Source: Oscillospiraceae bacterium | GTDB taxonomy: Bacteria > Bacillota > Clostridia > Oscillospirales > Ruminococcaceae | NCBI GenBank assembly: GCA_017396665.1 | Contig: JAFQLH010000068.1 | Coordinates: forward strand, 1-36,081 | Reading direction: 5' to 3' | DNA length: 36,081 bases | Shown: piece after piece, positions 1 to 5,984 of the stretch | Position numbering within the stretch: the first letter of the stretch is position 1 | Layout: every line of letters starts with the position of its first letter | Made by a program: the position numbers and the translations under genes | The notes under the pieces: model-generated | The model's input: only the letters and a program-made list of their open reading frames with translations | What the model was told of the DNA's origin: nothing | Database searches by the model: none

Positions 1-121
1 CAGTTTCCATGATCAGCGGTAATAACAAGTTCATAAAAATTGTCTTTTGCTTTTTCTAAAATCTTACCAACACAAAAATCACAAACCTCAAGTGCCCTAA
101 CACAAGCAGGAATATTACCTC
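1..121 (-). CDS. gpmI: Fragment of 2,3-bisphosphoglycerate-independent phosphoglycerate mutase, joined to rplB
   Basis: Read on the minus strand from base 121 downward, one frame gives about 39 residues that begin [12 protein letters not shown] and end ITADHGN. ITADHGN is the conserved metal-binding motif of the alkaline-phosphatase-superfamily mutase GpmI, which interconverts 3- and 2-phosphoglycerate in glycolysis; the preceding residues fit the helix that follows GHTG in that family. The fragment has no start: it begins abruptly where rplB sequence ends, in a frame shifted relative to rplB, and it leaves the window at base 1. Bases 1-120 are about 34% G+C by hand count, poorer than the neighbouring genes, and they use codons such as TTA and AGG. 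I infer that the piece comes from another locus or another organism and was joined here during assembly; a true rearrangement is possible but less likely. Confidence 0.6.
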
Positions 122-364
122 GAGTGTCATAACAGTTGCGTTCATACCAATCTTATTTCTCTTAAAATCAATTACACGGTACTTATTTCTGTTTCCGCCG
201 CCTCTGTGACGAACAGTGATTCTACCGTAGCTGTTTCTACCTGACTTCTTCTTGAGAGGTTCAAGCAGACTCTTTTCCGGAGCAACCTTAGACAAGCAGC
301 TGTAATCGGTAACTGTCATACCTCTTCTGCCGGCTGTCGTTGGCTTGTAGCTCTTTATTGCCAT
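56..364 (-). pseudogene. rplB: 50S ribosomal protein L2, N-terminal 81-82 residues only, then broken
   Basis: Residues 1 to about 82 are a textbook L2 N-terminus ([15 protein letters not shown], then [17 protein letters not shown], then ATVMTLE). L2 binds 23S rRNA near the peptidyl-transferase centre and is normally about 275 residues. After MTLE, where YDPNR is expected, the frame runs into 20 unrelated hydrophobic residues and a stop at base 56. The real L2 sequence therefore covers only about bases 122-364. The start is ATG at 362-364 with AAAGGAGTG upstream. It follows rplW in the usual S10 operon order. The break coincides exactly with the start of gpmI-like sequence, so this is a junction rather than a decayed gene. 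A living cell needs intact L2, so the join is most likely an assembly artefact at the contig end. Confidence 0.85.
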
Positions 365-418
365 GTGATTTTCACTCCTTTTGAAGTTTTGCGAGAACGT
401 TGCTTCCTTTCTTCTTTG

Positions 419-500
419 GGGAAGTCGTTCCCATACTTACGCCTTGTTTTCCAAGGCACTGTGCTTTCTTTAGCACGCTTTTACTTTCGCCCTACAAGGC
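419..500 (-). other. Three hairpins in the rplW-rplB spacer
   Basis: The 142-base spacer is long for an S10 operon and carries three perfect small inverted repeats: GGGAA/TTCCC at 419-432 (loop 4), GCCTTG/CAAGGC at 441-457 (loop 5) and GTGCT/AGCAC at 461-476 (loop 6). A second CAAGGC at 495-500 could compete for the GCCTTG arm. None is followed by a T-run on the minus strand, so they are not terminators. They may tune rplB translation or mRNA processing; that role is inference. Confidence 0.5.
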
Positions 501-506
501 TTTTTA

Positions 507-803
507 CTAGATGAGGTTATCGAAGAACTCGATTGTCTTCTCGCCTTCCTTGAGTGTTACGATTGCCTTCTTCCAGTCTGGAGTCTTGCCCTCGAATCTA
601 CCCATTCTCTTATTCTTGCCAAGGCAGTTCATTGTGTTTACCTTTTCAACCTTTACGTCGAAGAGTTCTTCGATTGCCTTAGCGATTTCAACCTTGTTAG
701 CGTCCTTAGCTACTGCGAAAGTATACTTACGAAGCTGAAGAGCTTCGATGGAAGCCTCTGTAATGATAGGCTTGATTACAATCTTCTGTGCAAGCTTTCC
801 CAT
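507..803 (-). CDS. rplW: 50S ribosomal protein L23
   Basis: A 98-residue protein of normal length for L23, which sits at the polypeptide exit tunnel and docks trigger factor and SRP. Diagnostic parts are VIKPIITEASIEAL near the N-terminus, FDVKVEKVNTMN in the middle and GRFEGKTPDWKKAIVTL near the C-terminus. The ATG at 801-803 overlaps the rplD stop as TAATG, with GAGGAGG about 9 bases upstream inside rplD, so the two genes are probably translationally coupled. It occupies the standard place between rplD and rplB. Identification is secure. Confidence 0.97.
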   Translation of the reverse strand: MGKLAQKIVIKPIITEASIEALQLRKYTFAVAKDANKVEIAKAIEELFDVKVEKVNTMNCLGKNKRMGRFEGKTPDWKKAIVTLKEGEKTIEFFDNLI

Positions 804-1426
804 TATGCGTATACCTCCTCAATCTTAGCAACTGCATCCTTTACAACGATGAACTTATCGTAGTTAAGAATGTCGTATACATTCAGTGTGTTTACAAGTG
901 CTGTCTTAACACCTGGAATGTTGTTTGCGCTCTTGATTACCTTAGCGTCAACCTCAGGCATTACGATGAGTGCCTTGCCGTCAACGTTGAGTGCCTTGAG
1001 CATTTCAACAATTGTCTTTGTCTTGTATTCTTCAAGCTTGATGCTGTCGAGTACAACCATGTTCTGGTCAATTACCTTTGTAGAAAGCGCAGACTTCATA
1101 GCGAGTCTTCTGAGCTTCTTGTTAAGAGAGTATCTGTAGCTTCTTGGCTTTGGACCGAGAGCAATACCGCCGTGTACCCACTGTGGTGACCTTGTGGAAC
1201 CCTGTCTTGCGTGACCTGTTCCCTTCTGTCTCCAAGGCTTTCTTCCGCCTCCGGAAACCTCTGTTCTTGTGAGTGTTGACTGTGTGCCCTGTCTCTGATT
1301 TGCGAGGTAATTTACTACCATAGCGTGCATAGCTGTCTTGTTTGGCTCAATACCAAAGATAGCATCGCTAAGCTCAGTGTCAGCAACCTTATTGCCGTTC
1401 ATATCAAATACTGAAATATTTGGCAT
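803..1426 (-). CDS. rplD: 50S ribosomal protein L4
   Basis: About 207 residues, the usual L4 length. The core GGGRKPWRQKGTGHARQGS followed by SPQWVHGGIALGPKPR is the conserved rRNA-binding extended loop that lines the exit tunnel. I choose ATG at 1424-1426 (MPNISVF) because GGAAGGAGGAAG lies just before it; a longer reading starts with GTG at 1442-1444, but its first codons are the Shine-Dalgarno itself. The gene lies 17 bases after rplC and overlaps the rplW start by one base. In E. coli L4 represses its own operon; nothing here shows whether that holds in this organism. Confidence 0.97.
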   Translation of the reverse strand: MPNISVFDMNGNKVADTELSDAIFGIEPNKTAMHAMVVNYLANQRQGTQSTLTRTEVSGGGRKPWRQKGTGHARQGSTRSPQWVHGGIALGPKPRSYRYSLNKKLRRLAMKSALSTKVIDQNMVVLDSIKLEEYKTKTIVEMLKALNVDGKALIVMPEVDAKVIKSANNIPGVKTALVNTLNVYDILNYDKFIVVKDAVAKIEEVYA

Positions 1427-1443
1427 ATTACTTCCTCCTTCCA

Positions 1444-2079
1444 CTAAGCCTTCTTAACGCAATCTGCGATTGTTACTACAGAGCCCTTAGGACCCGGAAT
1501 TGCGCCTCTGATTGCGATAAGATTATTTTCTGCGTCAACCTTTACAATCTTGAGGTTCTGTACTGTTACCTTTTCAGCACCGAGGTGACCAGGCATGCCC
1601 TTACCCTTGTAGATTCTTGATGGTGAAGAACAAGCGCCCATTGAACCTGCGTGTCTGTGAACAGGACCTGTACCGTGAGTATCCTTAAGACTGTGGTTGT
1701 TATGACGTTTGATTGTGCCGGCGAAGCCCTTACCCTTGCTTGTACCGCATACGTCTACGATGTCGCCTTCAGCAAAAGCGTCTGCCTTTACGATGTCGCC
1801 AACGTTGAGAGCTGATACGTCGTCAAGTCTGAACTCCTTGAGAGTTCTCTTCATAGCTACGTCTGCCTTCTTGAAGTGGCCCTGAAGAGGCTTTGTTACG
1901 TTCTTTGACTTGATATCACCAAAGCCAAGCTGAACTGCCTCGTATCCGTCATTTTCTGTTGTCTTCTTCTGTACGACAACGCATGGACCTGCTTCAACTA
2001 CTGTTACAGGAACAATCTTTCCTGCTTCATCGAAAATCTGTGTCATACCGATTTTCTTTCCGATGATTGCCTTTTGCAT
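1444..2079 (-). CDS. rplC: 50S ribosomal protein L3
   Basis: A 211-residue L3, an early 23S rRNA assembly protein whose central extension reaches the peptidyl-transferase centre. [18 protein letters not shown] at the N-terminus and the block around [27 protein letters not shown] and GKGMPGHLG are diagnostic. It starts with ATG at 2077-2079 behind TTAGGAGGAAAAG and ends with TAG. The 94-base spacer from rpsJ holds two small hairpins (2107-2121 and 2144-2165). Second gene of the S10 operon. Confidence 0.97.
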   Translation of the reverse strand: MQKAIIGKKIGMTQIFDEAGKIVPVTVVEAGPCVVVQKKTTENDGYEAVQLGFGDIKSKNVTKPLQGHFKKADVAMKRTLKEFRLDDVSALNVGDIVKADAFAEGDIVDVCGTSKGKGFAGTIKRHNNHSLKDTHGTGPVHRHAGSMGACSSPSRIYKGKGMPGHLGAEKVTVQNLKIVKVDAENNLIAIRGAIPGPKGSVVTIADCVKKA

Positions 2080-2106
2080 TTTCTTTTCCTCCTAATTAGG
2101 TTATTG

Positions 2107-2165
2107 GTTGGGGTTTCCAACGTGACCTGCCGTAAAACCGTTGAGAGATTAGCTTTTAAATCTCT
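2107..2165 (-). other. Two hairpins in the rpsJ-rplC spacer
   Basis: GTTGG/CCAAC at 2107-2121 (loop 5) and AGAGATT/AATCTCT at 2144-2165 (loop 8) are perfect inverted repeats between the rpsJ stop and the rplC ribosome-binding site. No T-run follows on the minus strand, so they are not terminators. They could be RNA processing or translational control structures; function unknown. Confidence 0.4.
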
Positions 2166-2173
2166 TTAGGAAA

Positions 2174-2488
2174 TTACTTGATTTCCATTACGATTTCAAC
2201 ACCTGCAGGAAGTTCGAGATTCTGGAGAGAGCTCATTGTTTCTTCTGTTGGTCTGAGAACGTCGATAAGTCTCTTGTGAGTTCTGAGTTCGAACTGTTCT
2301 CTGCTGTCCTTGTACTTGTGTACAGCACGAAGAATTGTTACAATCTCCTTGTCAGTTGGGAGTGGAATCGGACCACTTACCTTTGCACCAGAACGCTTTG
2401 CGCCTTCAACGATTTTAGCTGCTGCTGCATCTACTACAGCGTGCTCATAACCCTTGATTCTGATTCTGATTTTTTCATTGACTGCCAC
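2174..2488 (-). CDS. rpsJ: 30S ribosomal protein S10
   Basis: A 104-residue S10, full length. The pattern [24 protein letters not shown] and [13 protein letters not shown] is unmistakable. S10 belongs to the 30S head and also acts as NusE in antitermination complexes. The start is GTG at 2486-2488 (the family usually begins MA/VxxKIRIRLK), with TAAGGAGGCG upstream. It is the first gene of the S10 operon; a roughly 360-base leader with its own promoter precedes it on the minus strand. Confidence 0.97.
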   Translation of the reverse strand: MAVNEKIRIRIKGYEHAVVDAAAAKIVEGAKRSGAKVSGPIPLPTDKEIVTILRAVHKYKDSREQFELRTHKRLIDVLRPTEETMSSLQNLELPAGVEIVMEIK

Positions 2489-2846
2489 TTAAATCGCCTC
2501 CTTAAAGCATAAATTCTTTGGGGGCAAGACCTGTTGTTCATAGCTCTTAAAGCCTTTGAAATCTTTTACACGCTCCCGTGTGTTTCACGTTTTCTCCGAA
2601 AAAAGAACCGAAAACATTCGATTTGTTTTCGGGAGTCGACATAATACACACATTATAAATGCCAGTGCACAAAAGCGGCATACGCCACCCTTCGCAAGAA
2701 TGCAGAGCCATCTACAAAGCTGTAAGTATTTCGGTCGCCCGGTTTAAAATCGGACATACTCCACGGAAATTCCCCGACTCAGAGGTCGGCCACCTCCCGC
2801 TTCATCGCATATCTTTGCCGCATTTCGCGGCAGTTGCAGTCACGCA
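2489..2846 (-). promoter_or_regulatory. S10 operon leader RNA, probable ribosomal-protein leader
   Basis: About 350 bases of transcribed non-coding sequence lie between the promoter at 2853-2881 and rpsJ. On the minus strand it contains TGCCGC/GCGGCA around a GAAAT loop near 2816-2832, then a stretch with GCGGGAGGTGGCC, CCGAC/GTCGG and TTCCGTGGAGTATGTCC (about 2740-2810), then an intrinsic terminator (2599-2632). The middle block resembles what I recall of leaders upstream of rpsJ in Clostridia (a published S10-Clostridia motif exists), but I cannot confirm the match without a covariance model. The only open frames here are short and lack ribosome-binding sites. The layout suggests regulated premature termination of the operon. 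Confidence 0.5.
2599..2632 (-). terminator. Intrinsic terminator inside the S10 leader (candidate attenuator)
   Basis: On the minus strand, CCGAAAAC (2625-2632) pairs with GTTTTCGG (2608-2615) around a 9-base loop and is followed by TTCTTTTTT. It lies about 110 bases upstream of rpsJ and downstream of the operon promoter. The flanking CTCCCGAAAA and TTTTTTCGGAG can pair with each other, so an alternative fold exists that could disrupt the terminator. Confidence 0.7.
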
Positions 2847-2852
2847 AGATAT

Positions 2853-2881
2853 ATTTTATCACTATTAAGCCCCGTTTTCAA
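2853..2881 (-). promoter_or_regulatory. Sigma-A promoter of the S10 operon
   Basis: Minus strand TTGAAA (2876-2881), 17-base spacer, TAAAAT (2853-2858). This is the best match between the rpsJ start and the next gene and would start transcription near 2846. Confidence 0.65.
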
Positions 2882-2960
2882 GGCTTTTGTGCAAATTTGA
2901 GGTGTAGAACTTTTCTAAACTTTGTATGCTCAATTTGTGCAGTTTGCACAGCGTTGTGGA

Positions 2961-2991
2961 TAGCGTAAATTCGCTATACTATATATAGTAT
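2961..2991. other. Palindromes in the spacer upstream of the S10 promoter
   Basis: TAGCG/CGCTA (2961-2976) runs directly into the perfect 16-base palindrome ATACTATATATAGTAT (2976-2991). The rest of 2882-3040 shows no gene. The palindrome could bind a dimeric regulator or form an AT-rich cruciform; there is no direct evidence for either. Confidence 0.35.
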
Positions 2992-3040
2992 CGGTGTGGC
3001 TGTTTCAAGCAACATAAAGCCGCAAAGCAGGGTGCATGGT

Positions 3041-3271
3041 TTACAAAACATATTTCTTTTGCCCGTCAGGGAGCTGAATATATGCCTTTTTACTGGCCCT
3101 GTCGTACTTCGCAACAGGCTTTTTGCATATTATTGCCCTGTCAAGCTCTGATTTTACAGCCGCCTTAACCCTCTTGTCCATTTCTGCGTCGTCGGGTGTG
3201 GCAACCGCCTGCACGTCCTGCTCCGATACGACCTTTACCATGCGGTTTCCTTTTTTAATTGTCCGTATCAT
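3041..3271 (-). CDS. Hypothetical protein, 76 residues, charged
   Basis: I do not recognise this family. The 76 residues are rich in Lys, Arg, Asp and Glu with no membrane segment, signal peptide or cysteine pair. The C-terminal part (KKAYIQLPDGQKKYVL) looks like a short beta hairpin, and the middle (AEMDKRVKAAVKSELDRAI) like an amphipathic helix. The start is ATG at 3269-3271 with GAGGAAAGGAC roughly 12 bases upstream; an internal ATG at residue 11 has no ribosome-binding site. It lies 104 bases downstream of the YaiI-family gene on the same strand and could share its transcript. Its codon use resembles its neighbours, which supports a real gene. No function is proposed. Confidence 0.6.
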   Translation of the reverse strand: MIRTIKKGNRMVKVVSEQDVQAVATPDDAEMDKRVKAAVKSELDRAIICKKPVAKYDRASKKAYIQLPDGQKKYVL

Positions 3272-3375
3272 ATCCCGTTTTGTCCTTTCCTCGAAAATTC
3301 ACGGAGATTGTATGCCTTTGTTCAGTCCTGCCGAGCAGCTAACTTGCCTTTACAGCAAACTTACCCGAGGCACAA

Positions 3376-3819
3376 TCACTCCGCCGTCTCGGCGGTCAAT
3401 ATCCTTCTCAGTGAGTCTATGAACATTTCGCCCTGCTCTGCGGTACGCTTCTTAGGACCTTTGAGGTGTGCACCTGCACGGCGTGCCTTTTTGGCGGCAG
3501 CTCGCATTTCGAGGAGTCCTGAGATATTTTCGTTTGTATACTGCCTGCCGTTCTGGTCAAGGACTATCGCTCTCTTTGAAAGGCACATTGCTGCAAGTCC
3601 GTAGTCCTGCGTAACTGCGACATCGCCCTTGCTCACGAGGTTGACAAGATAGAAATCGGCACTGTCTGCGCCCTTGTCAACGGTGATTGTCTTTGCGCCC
3701 TGCCTCTCAAAGCGGTGGGAGGTGTCGCAGATTATAAAGCAAGGAATATCAAACTCCTTCGCCAGTGCAATTGTTTCGTCAACAACGGGGCAACCGTCAG
3801 CGTCGATATAGATTTTCAT
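3376..3819 (-). CDS. YaiI/YqxD family protein (UPF0178, DUF188)
   Basis: A 147-residue protein of the length typical for the UPF0178 family. It opens MKIYIDADGCPV, with the acidic DADGCP motif of this PIN-like fold, followed by DTSHR, VDKGADSADFYLV and GDVAVTQDYGLAA, all strongly conserved in the family. The acidic residues resemble a PIN-type nuclease site, but no activity is established, so the molecular role stays open. The start is ATG at 3817-3819 with GAGGTGG upstream. A promoter at 3850-3878 lies just after the gpr stop, so it can be transcribed separately from gpr. Confidence 0.9.
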   Translation of the reverse strand: MKIYIDADGCPVVDETIALAKEFDIPCFIICDTSHRFERQGAKTITVDKGADSADFYLVNLVSKGDVAVTQDYGLAAMCLSKRAIVLDQNGRQYTNENISGLLEMRAAAKKARRAGAHLKGPKKRTAEQGEMFIDSLRRILTAETAE

Positions 3820-3849
3820 ACTGCCACCTCACTCATACATACTATTATA

Positions 3850-3878
3850 AATATAGCACAACTGCGTGGGCTTTGCAA
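3850..3878 (-). promoter_or_regulatory. Promoter of the YaiI/YqxD gene
   Basis: Minus strand TTGCAA (3873-3878), 17-base spacer, TATATT (3850-3855), placed between the gpr stop and the next ATG. Confidence 0.5.
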
Positions 3879-3880
3879 GA

Positions 3881-4729
3881 CTACACCAGCGAGACAATTT
3901 CATCGACTGAAAGAGACGGGTGGAAGGCTCTGTTTATTCCCATTGCGACAAGTGTTGACATACGTCTGACGAGGCTGTCTATATTTCTCGGTGTGACAAA
4001 CATACTATTATATATGGTATCACAGCTGCCACCGCAAAGGCTTTTTGCATCAATGACCGTTGGCACTCCCACGGCTACGACTCTGACGCCGAGCGTTTTT
4101 TGTGAAAGCTCCGCTCTTGCGTTTTCTACTCCGCTTCCCGGAGAAATGCCCGTATCGCAAAGCTGTATACTACCGCCGAGGCTTTCCCCCTCACAGCAGG
4201 CGAGTGCGTCTACTGCGACAATTACGTCGGGCTTTACTACATCTGCGACGGCTTTTACTGTTTCGAGTGCTTCAATTCCCGTCTTGCCCATAACCGAGGG
4301 CGCAATCACAGACAGGTTGCCGAGTGTTTTTGTGTCTATGTCCTTGGCAAGTCTGTGGATATGCCTTGTTGCCAAAAGCTTGTCTGAAACAAGCGGGCCG
4401 AGGCTGTCGGGGGTAATATCTCTGTTGCCGAGGCAGACGACAAGCGGATTTCTTGTTCCCTCACAAAGTGCCCCAAGCTCTCTTGCCAGGGTGTCAGACC
4501 TTTGTTTAAACTCCTGCGGAGTTGATTCGAGTGAGAACGCCTGCGAGGAAATTGTGACGTAGCTACCCCTTGGCTTTGAGAGAAGGTCGGAGGCTTGCTT
4601 TGTAAAAATCCTTGTTCTGAAGATTGAAAGCCCGTTTTCGTTTTCCTCCGTGTGAGAAATTCCGCCTTCGGAAATGAGGCTCCCATGCTGTGATATGCTC
4701 TCTCTTGCGAGGTCGGTTCGCAATGACAT
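3881..4729 (-). CDS. gpr: GPR spore germination endopeptidase
   Basis: A 282-residue member of peptidase family A25. GPR is made as a zymogen in the forespore and, on germination, cuts the small acid-soluble proteins that coat spore DNA, releasing amino acids. Visible hallmarks are RTDLARE at the N-terminus, GNRDITPDSLGP (residues 101-112), PDVIVAVDALA (168-177) and DTGISPGSG (192-200); two conserved Asp residues in such blocks serve the aspartic mechanism. It is shorter than the roughly 370-residue Bacillus enzyme, as is common in Clostridia. The start is ATG at 4727-4729 behind AAAGGAGGAGC. It is divergent from rpsT, an arrangement often seen in Firmicutes. Its presence implies that the organism makes endospores. 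A forespore sigma promoter would be expected, but I could not pick one out with confidence. Confidence 0.93.
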   Translation of the reverse strand: MSLRTDLARESISQHGSLISEGGISHTEENENGLSIFRTRIFTKQASDLLSKPRGSYVTISSQAFSLESTPQEFKQRSDTLARELGALCEGTRNPLVVCLGNRDITPDSLGPLVSDKLLATRHIHRLAKDIDTKTLGNLSVIAPSVMGKTGIEALETVKAVADVVKPDVIVAVDALACCEGESLGGSIQLCDTGISPGSGVENARAELSQKTLGVRVVAVGVPTVIDAKSLCGGSCDTIYNSMFVTPRNIDSLVRRMSTLVAMGINRAFHPSLSVDEIVSLV

Positions 4730-4828
4730 ATTGCTCCTCCTTTGTGAAAAAGCCCGATTTGAGCCGATTTTAGTAGAAGTTATACAATTGAGGGAGAAAA
4801 ATTTGTCGCAGATTTTCTCAAAAAGGAC

Positions 4829-4857
4829 TTGAAAAAAGCTTCGATATGTGGTATTAT
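4829..4857 (+). promoter_or_regulatory. Sigma-A promoter of rpsT
   Basis: TTGAAA (4829-4834), 17-base spacer, TATTAT (4852-4857), giving a leader of about 100 bases before rpsT. Confidence 0.7.
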
Positions 4858-4885
4858 ATTTCTTGATGCTTGTTTAATATGCACT

Positions 4886-4928
4886 ATTGCATCCCCTCTC
4901 AGTATGCAATTAGCTTATCCGAATAAGC
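4886..4928 (+). promoter_or_regulatory. Two-hairpin leader of rpsT
   Basis: ATTGCAT (4886-4892) pairs with ATGCAAT (4904-4910), followed at once by GCTTAT (4913-4918) with ATAAGC (4923-4928) around a CCGA tetraloop. Both stems are perfect and lie in the transcribed leader, ending 38 bases before the start codon. Autoregulation by S20 is known in E. coli; that this leader does the same is inference. Confidence 0.45.
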
Positions 4929-4966
4929 GTAAAATATTGATTGGAAAAATACAGGAGGTGTTTTGA

Positions 4967-5230
4967 ATGCCAAACATTAAGTCTGCAAAGAAGAGAACTC
5001 TCGTTATTGCTAAGAAGACTCTCAAGAACAAGATGATTAAGTCTGACCTCAAGACAGCTATCAAGAAGGCTGACCTTGCTATCGCTGACAACGCTGAAAA
5101 CAAGAACGAGGTTGTTAAGGTTGCTATCAAGAAGATTGACATGGCTTGCACAAAGGGTATCCTTCACAAGAATACTGCTGCAAGAAAGAAGTCAAACCTT
5201 GCAACAAGACTCAACAAGTCAAACGCATAA
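4967..5230 (+). CDS. rpsT: 30S ribosomal protein S20
   Basis: An 87-residue Lys-rich helical protein that binds 16S rRNA at the bottom of the 30S body. [13 protein letters not shown] at the start and [21 protein letters not shown] at the end are family signatures. The start is ATG at 4967 behind CAGGAGGTG. It is monocistronic: a near-consensus promoter (4829-4857) precedes it and a strong terminator (5250-5282) follows 20 bases after the stop. It is divergent from gpr. Confidence 0.97.
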   Translation: MPNIKSAKKRTLVIAKKTLKNKMIKSDLKTAIKKADLAIADNAENKNEVVKVAIKKIDMACTKGILHKNTAARKKSNLATRLNKSNA

Positions 5231-5249
5231 TTTAATTTGTATCTGCTAG

Positions 5250-5282
5250 CCCTGACAGCCTAACCCACTGTCAGGGTTTTTT
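5250..5282 (+). terminator. rpsT terminator
   Basis: Perfect 9-bp stem CCCTGACAG/CTGTCAGGG around a 9-base loop, followed by six T. Confidence 0.95.
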
Positions 5283-5711
5283 GTGGTGTGCCGCCAGCCC
5301 ATGCGCTGGGCGGATGTGACCCCCCACAAGGGTTACTTATGACAAAGAGTTTGCTTAGCCCCCCTGTAGGGGGGCGGATAAATAGACTAGGTTGGACAAA
5401 GCGAAAATCGGAAAGAGTTATAAAAAAAGCCCTCTGAAAACAGGGGGCTTTTATTATTCCGCAGAGTTTGTGCGACCATTTTAAACCACACAGTTTTTGG
5501 CGGACTTTGTAAGGCTTTTATACCACATTGTTTATGGGTGTACCCGCAAAATTTCCTGAGGAAATTTTGCAATACGGCTAAGCCGTATTCCTTGTAAAAG
5601 GCAACGCCTTGTTTTCGGTAAAAGCCGAGCGAGGAAGCTCCGTATAGGAGTTCCGAAGCTCTTGAACTCTTGGTACTTCTCTTTCAAGAGAGAAGTACAT
5701 AAAGATTTAGA

Positions 5712-5781
5712 GAATTTCCTTCGGTAAATCCGAAGCCCGTCAATACACAGTGCGGTTAATAGCAAACTATTGGGACGGGCT
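5712..5781 (+). repeat. R1 composite hairpin element, copy 1
   Basis: A degenerate first hairpin (5712-5730) is followed by AGCCCGTC (5734-5741) pairing with GACGGGCT (5774-5781) around a 32-base loop that contains GGTTAATAGCAAACTA. The same architecture and loop motif recur at 28056, 30730, 30862 and 32316 with different but still complementary stems. Confidence 0.7.
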
Positions 5782-5857
5782 ACCGACCGTGCCGACAGAC
5801 TATCTTTCGTTTCTCAAAAAGTAGAGGGAGGCACAATCGCCCGTGGCGGCTCGCCAC
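5782..5857 (-). repeat. R3 composite hairpin element, copy a
   Basis: On the minus strand: hairpin GTGGCG-AGC-CGCCAC (5843-5857), then GTGCC (5830-5834) followed by TCC, pairing with GGCAC (5789-5793), then GGTCGG. It matches the plus-strand copies at 27572, 30587 and 32263 in layout and in the conserved TCC and GTCGGCAC blocks. Confidence 0.65.
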
Positions 5858-5883
5858 AAAAAAGCCCCCAGAAACGGGGGCTT
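5858..5883 (-). terminator. Terminator of the darA-holB-ricT operon
   Basis: On the minus strand AAGCCCCC pairs with GGGGGCTT around a 6-base loop and continues into TTTTT. It lies about 100 bases after the stop of the phospholipase-like gene, beyond the R2 repeat. Confidence 0.8.
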
Positions 5884-5902
5884 ATTTATGTGCGAAAGTC
5901 GG

Positions 5903-5976
5903 CAGAATTGCGACAGCAATTCTGAGCACCTGCCACACAAACTATGAGTTGTAGCTTAGTTTAGGGCAGGTGTGCC
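5903..5976 (+). repeat. R2 composite hairpin element, copy 1
   Basis: CAGAATTGC-GACA-GCAATTCTG (5903-5924) is followed by CACCTGCC (5927-5934) pairing with GGCAGGTG (5965-5972) around a 30-base loop, then TGCC. Two more copies lie at 27774 and 27927. Next to it, the palindrome CCTGATATCAGG contains the stop codon of the adjacent minus-strand gene. Confidence 0.8.
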
Positions 5977-5984
5977 CCCTGATA

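Larger units (their letters stand above)
5283..5984. repeat. Hairpin-rich repeat spacer A (702 bases, no gene)
   Basis: No credible coding sequence lies here. The spacer is a chain of small inverted repeats: GCCCCCC/GGGGGGC (5358-5375); a terminator-like stem (5428-5449) preceded by A-run and followed by T-rich sequence; an 11-bp stem with a TGA loop (5546-5570); AATACGGC/GCCGTATT with a TAA loop (5571-5589); AAGGC/GCCTT with an AAC loop (5598-5610); and a 10-bp stem GTACTTCTCT/AGAGAAGTAC (5673-5698). Then come one copy each of three repeat families described separately. TTGGACAAAGC at about 5392 matches the tail of the R3 family. Most loops are only three bases. Confidence 0.8.

Noticed and set aside
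119-124. CTCGAG (XhoI) site at the rplB-gpmI junction as a cloning scar
   Set aside because: CTC GAG are the natural Leu-Glu codons of L2 MTLE, so the site need not be a scar; it is kept only as a curiosity.
788-1189. 133-codon open frame antisense to rplD
   Set aside because: Opposite a conserved ribosomal gene, with no start signal and Cys/Leu-rich composition.
3765-4562. 265-codon open frame antisense to gpr
   Set aside because: It lies opposite a clear gpr gene, has no ribosome-binding site and a Ser/Leu-rich composition typical of shadow frames.
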